Shown piece after piece: positions 61,176 through 64,000 of a stretch of 64,000 bases of DNA. The position numbers were made by a program, and so were the translations under genes. Position 1 is the stretch's first letter, and the number at the start of each line of letters is the position of its first letter. This DNA is from an uncultured Acetatifactor sp. (GTDB lineage Bacteria > Bacillota > Clostridia > Lachnospirales > Lachnospiraceae): NCBI GenBank assembly GCA_949840885.1, contig CATKYJ010000001.1:62001-126000 (forward strand). The letters run 5' to 3'. Below the pieces are notes generated by a model. That model was given only the letters and a program-made list of their open reading frames with translations, made no database searches and was not told the origin of the DNA.

Positions 61176-63200
61176 TCATGCACTCCCTGTGACAGCATAG
61201 GCCTTCGGACAGACTCTGCCCAGCAGCATCCCGCTGTGGGCGGGCACCCGAACGCAGCCGCCCGTAAGCGCCGCCGGCTTTCGGCAGTCGGCCTCTTTCC
61301 CGTCCGCCAGCACTTCCCAAAGCCCCTTGGATACGGCTGCCGCAGACTCCGAAGCCAAATCCGGCGCCTTGTCCGGTACCGGAACCTGACAGGCCCGGCC
61401 GGAGGCATTGTATATAATAAACAAATCCTCCCACCCACAGGTCTCTGTGGACCTGTTATCCACCAGAAAAGACACCACGCCCTTTCTCCGGACAGTACCG
61501 CAGTGAATCCGCTCCGCTGCCTCCGGGGATTTGTCGCACAGGCCCGGCAGACGCTTGCGCAGCCCTATGAGGCCTCTGTAATAGTCCACCAACTCCCCAT
61601 ACTCTGCCGTCCTGCTCCATTTCAGCATATTCAGCTTTGGCGAAGCGCAGTAGCTGTTGTCTTCTCCCTGCTTCGTGCGCGCGAACTCCTCCCCGGCCTG
61701 CAGGAACAGATTCCCCTGGCAGGTAAAATAGATGAAAGCGGCCAGCTTGTTGGCGGCCAGAACATCCTCATACTTTGTATCGAAATTCGTCTCGTTGGGG
61801 CGCATGGATATCACCAGCTTATCCCAGAGAGTAAAATTGTCATGGGCCGACACATAATTTATGATCTGCCTGCAGCTTTTAGGCAAAAAGCAGGCGCCGC
61901 CATCCCGCCATCCGGTCACCGCATGGAGAATCGCCTGCTCCATACCTTTGCCGCCGTTGACAAAGCCCGGGGCATCTCCATAGAAAACGCTTCCCTTGAT
62001 GGCATCCCTGGTATCGTCGCAAAAAAACGCCACACCGTCCTCCAGATGCGCGGCGTTTTTCTTTTCGGCAGCTATGGTCCCCTCCTCCAGAGGAGAGAAA
62101 TCCGCGCTCCAGGGCTCTCCGTAGAGCAGCTTCTCACCGGGCCCGAACCTTTCGTCCAGCTCTCTGCGGATCCGGTTCATCAGTTCCACCGTAAGCAGTC
62201 CCATCAGGTCGAACCGGAAGCCGTCTATATGGTACTCTTCCGCCCAGTACAGCACGGAATCCGCGATATAATTGTCCACCATGGACCGTCCCGCCGCCAT
62301 ATCGTTTCCGCAGGCGGAGCCGTTGGCCAGGCTGCCGTCCTCCAGATAACGGTAATAGTAATCCGGCACCATTCTCTGAAACCAGGAGTCCTCCCTGTGC
62401 GTATGATTATACACCACATCCATCACAACACGCATGCCGTTTTCATGGAATGCCTGTATCATTTCCTTGCACTCCCGGATCCGGGTCAGCCCGTCCGCGG
62501 CATCCGTGGCATAAGATCCCTCCGGCACATTATAATTTTTCGGATCATATCCCCAGTTAAACTGCCCCTCGTCCCCGGCTTCATCTACGGATCCGTAATC
62601 AAAAAAAGGCAGCAGATGCACATGGGTAACACCCAGGCTCTTGAGATACTCCATGCAGGTGGGATAGCTTCCACCTGTCCCCCTTACGGTAAATGCCTTG
62701 TATTTCCCCCGGTACTCCTCCGGAATGCCGCTGTCCTTGTCATAGGAAAAGTCCTTAATATGCAGTTCGTAAATGATCTGCTCCCCGCAAAGCGACGGTG
62801 CCCTGTCCGCGCCGAATCCCGGCGGATCCGTCCGCCCCAGATCCACCACCATGCTCCTGTCCCCGTTACAGCCGCAGCCCACAGCATAAGGATCCGCGGT
62901 GCAGGTTTCCTTTCCCTCTATCACGACTTCATAATCGTAATACACTCCATGCAGACTCTCTTCAAATGCCAGGCTCCATACGCCCCTTTCCCCGGCCTGC
63001 ATCTCCTGTCTCAGATAGCTTTCCGAAGCGCCGTCCCTGTAGAGCCGCAGCTCAATCCGCTCCGCAAGAGGGCTCCACACCTTAAATACTGTCCTGCCCT
63101 CCCTGCAGACTGCTCCCAGATCCTTTCCGTCGTATCGGAATTTTTTATCAAATTCTTCACTGGCGAAAAAAGCCAGGCGTTTGGCAATATTCTCTTTCAC
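61176..63200 (-). CDS. pulA: type I pullulanase (GH13)
   Basis: Cytoplasmic debranching enzyme (674 aa from a GTG start) that cuts alpha-1,6 links in pullulan and branched maltodextrins. An N-terminal CBM48-like domain (FKVWSPLAERIELRLY) precedes the GH13 barrel: FNWGYDPKNYN (pullulanase signature), VVMDVVYNHT, DGFRFDLMGL with the nucleophile, LYGEPW with the acid/base and NYVSAHDNFTLWDK. No ATG fits; GTG 63200 has GGAGG 5 bases upstream and gives a natural N-terminus (VKENIAKRLAFF). A promoter at 63351 lies after the permease gene, so it can be expressed apart from the transporter. Confidence 0.93.
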   Translation of the reverse strand: MKENIAKRLAFFASEEFDKKFRYDGKDLGAVCREGRTVFKVWSPLAERIELRLYRDGASESYLRQEMQAGERGVWSLAFEESLHGVYYDYEVVIEGKETCTADPYAVGCGCNGDRSMVVDLGRTDPPGFGADRAPSLCGEQIIYELHIKDFSYDKDSGIPEEYRGKYKAFTVRGTGGSYPTCMEYLKSLGVTHVHLLPFFDYGSVDEAGDEGQFNWGYDPKNYNVPEGSYATDAADGLTRIRECKEMIQAFHENGMRVVMDVVYNHTHREDSWFQRMVPDYYYRYLEDGSLANGSACGNDMAAGRSMVDNYIADSVLYWAEEYHIDGFRFDLMGLLTVELMNRIRRELDERFGPGEKLLYGEPWSADFSPLEEGTIAAEKKNAAHLEDGVAFFCDDTRDAIKGSVFYGDAPGFVNGGKGMEQAILHAVTGWRDGGACFLPKSCRQIINYVSAHDNFTLWDKLVISMRPNETNFDTKYEDVLAANKLAAFIYFTCQGNLFLQAGEEFARTKQGEDNSYCASPKLNMLKWSRTAEYGELVDYYRGLIGLRKRLPGLCDKSPEAAERIHCGTVRRKGVVSFLVDNRSTETCGWEDLFIIYNASGRACQVPVPDKAPDLASESAAAVSKGLWEVLADGKEADCRKPAALTGGCVRVPAHSGMLLGRVCPKAYAVTGSA

Positions 63201-63350
63201 TCTTACCTCCAGATGCCTAACCCTGAGGAATGCCCGCACTTTGGGCACGCTTCCCCTAATAAAAATGCCGCCGCAATGGGGCAGGAAGCCTCTTACGCAG
63301 CTTCCCGTCCGCCATGAATGTCCATTCATTCTCTGCAGCAGCACAAATAT

Positions 63351-63380
63351 AGTTTACAACATTTCATACAGGACTGTCAA
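63351..63380 (-). promoter_or_regulatory. internal promoter of the glucan-enzyme operon
   Basis: On the minus strand TTGACA, 18 bases, TAAACT. The leader to the pullulanase GTG would be about 145 bases. Confidence 0.6.
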
Positions 63381-63406
63381 GAAAAACCCCTTTCTCAGGG
63401 AATCCG

Positions 63407-64000
63407 TCAGCCCTTTACCGCGCCGGATACGCCTTCCACGTAGCAGCTCTGCGACAGCAGGAAGACAATGGCGATCGGAATGGAAATCAATACACAACCC
63501 GCGTAGAACTGGGTGTAATAGTAATCCACGTACTCTTTCTCCAGCATGGTCCACAGACCGATGGCGATGGTGTAGTACTTGGTGTCGTTGCCCATGATAA
63601 CCTTTGCGAAGATGTAATCCACCCAGGGACCCATGAAAGAGGTCAGCAGAGTGTAGGTAATGATGGGTTTGGACAGCGGGATGGTGATCTTGGTAAAGGT
63701 ATCCCACTTAGTAGCGCCGTCGATAAAGGCCGCCTCGTCAATGGACTTCGGAATGGTATCGAAGAATCCCTTTGCCATATAGAAGCCTAACCCCGCGCCT
63801 CCCGAGTACACCAGCACCAGCGACAATTGCTTCAACACGCCAGTCTCTAAAAGCCCTAAGCCTTTCAGGATGTAATACACCGCGATCATGGACATGAAAC
63901 CCGGGAACATACCCAGTATCATGGCAATGTTCAGGAACTTCTTGCGCATCTTGAAGCGCAGACGGCTCATGACGAAAGAGACGCACAGCACAAAGAACGC
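63407..64000 (-). CDS. sugar ABC transporter permease, MalG type (partial)
   Basis: C-terminal part (about 197 aa) of an inner-membrane permease; the start lies beyond the right edge. It has about four helices in view and the EAA loop SIDEAAFIDGATKWDTF followed by ITIPLSKPIITY, which docks the ATPase. The sequence ends WVDYIFAKVIM...CYVEGVSGAVKG, typical of MalG. Together with pullulanase, MalQ and GDE downstream it indicates a maltodextrin or starch-oligosaccharide importer, presumably with MalF and a binding protein outside the window. Confidence 0.92.
   Translation of the reverse strand, partial: AFFVLCVSFVMSRLRFKMRKKFLNIAMILGMFPGFMSMIAVYYILKGLGLLETGVLKQLSLVLVYSGGAGLGFYMAKGFFDTIPKSIDEAAFIDGATKWDTFTKITIPLSKPIITYTLLTSFMGPWVDYIFAKVIMGNDTKYYTIAIGLWTMLEKEYVDYYYTQFYAGCVLISIPIAIVFLLSQSCYVEGVSGAVKG

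Noticed and set aside
60102..63317. 1071-residue open frame on the plus strand
   Set aside because: It is antisense to pullulanase and MalQ, has no family-like sequence or ribosome site, and exists because of GC-rich codon bias.

Overview
The window looks like a chromosomal stretch of a gut-type Bacillota, most likely Lachnospiraceae. The evidence is the GC-rich coding sequence, strong AGGAGG ribosome sites, many sigma-A promoters with exact 17-base spacers, an agr-type GHKL kinase with a LytTR regulator, a VncRS-like two-component system with an FtsX ABC transporter, GH127, GH42 and GHL6 glycosidases, a GH13/GH133 glucan set and stand-alone DAK-like proteins. No rRNA, tRNA, CRISPR array, prophage or intact insertion sequence was seen. 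The 3' part of an operon enters at the right edge.

Layout. 0.08-2.1 kb: agr-type kinase and regulator. 2.2-7.3 kb: minus-strand pentose/xylan block (SGNH esterase, DUF4867, xylulokinase) followed by an AAA-ATPase with a PD-(D/E)XK nuclease domain. 7.4-13 kb: lipoprotein, PF09818-type ATPase with an RG-rich insert, a 28-residue membrane peptide facing a predicted antisense RNA, and PTS enzyme I. 13.1-18.1 kb: response regulator, kinase, ABC ATPase and FtsX permease. 18.2-21.6 kb: plus-strand operon of a tocopherol-cyclase-like protein and a GHL6 glycosidase. 21.6-28.6 kb: GH127, AraC remnant, cation/proton antiporter with a charged tail, AAA-ATPase remnant, DAK-like mini-protein, aroA and a coiled-coil protein. 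28.7-37.3 kb: GH42, carbamate kinase, divergent signal peptidase II, AraC regulator, ADP-ribosylglycohydrolase, lspA remnant and aspartase. 37.5-46.5 kb: LysR regulator, acyl-CoA ligase, secreted repeat protein and an ankyrin/TPR/ankyrin cluster. 46.5-57.1 kb: amidohydrolase, PHP protein, XRE membrane protein, heterodimeric ABC exporter, truA, Gfo/Idh/MocA oxidoreductase and a HAD protein. 57.3-64 kb: glycogen debranching enzyme, MalQ, pullulanase and a partial sugar permease.

How the genes work together. Much of the window serves plant or host glycan use. The right-end cluster imports and debranches maltodextrins. GH127, GH42, xylulokinase and the SGNH esterase point to arabinose-, galactose- and xylose-containing glycans, and the AraC, Gfo/Idh and GHL6 proteins fit that setting. 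Two separate signalling modules feed an unknown peptide signal and a likely cell-envelope transporter.

Most unusual structure lies between genes. A palindrome family (core AATAGAAT...ATTCTATT) precedes three unrelated genes. There is a likely type I toxin/antisense pair at 11.1-11.3 kb. A Y-shaped nested inverted repeat sits inside the ABC exporter operon. A 17-base minisatellite precedes DUF4867, and a double palindrome is inserted in frame in the agr-type kinase. Three decayed gene fragments (AraC, AAA-ATPase N-terminus, lspA) show recent turnover. All calls come from reading the sequence; no database search was run.
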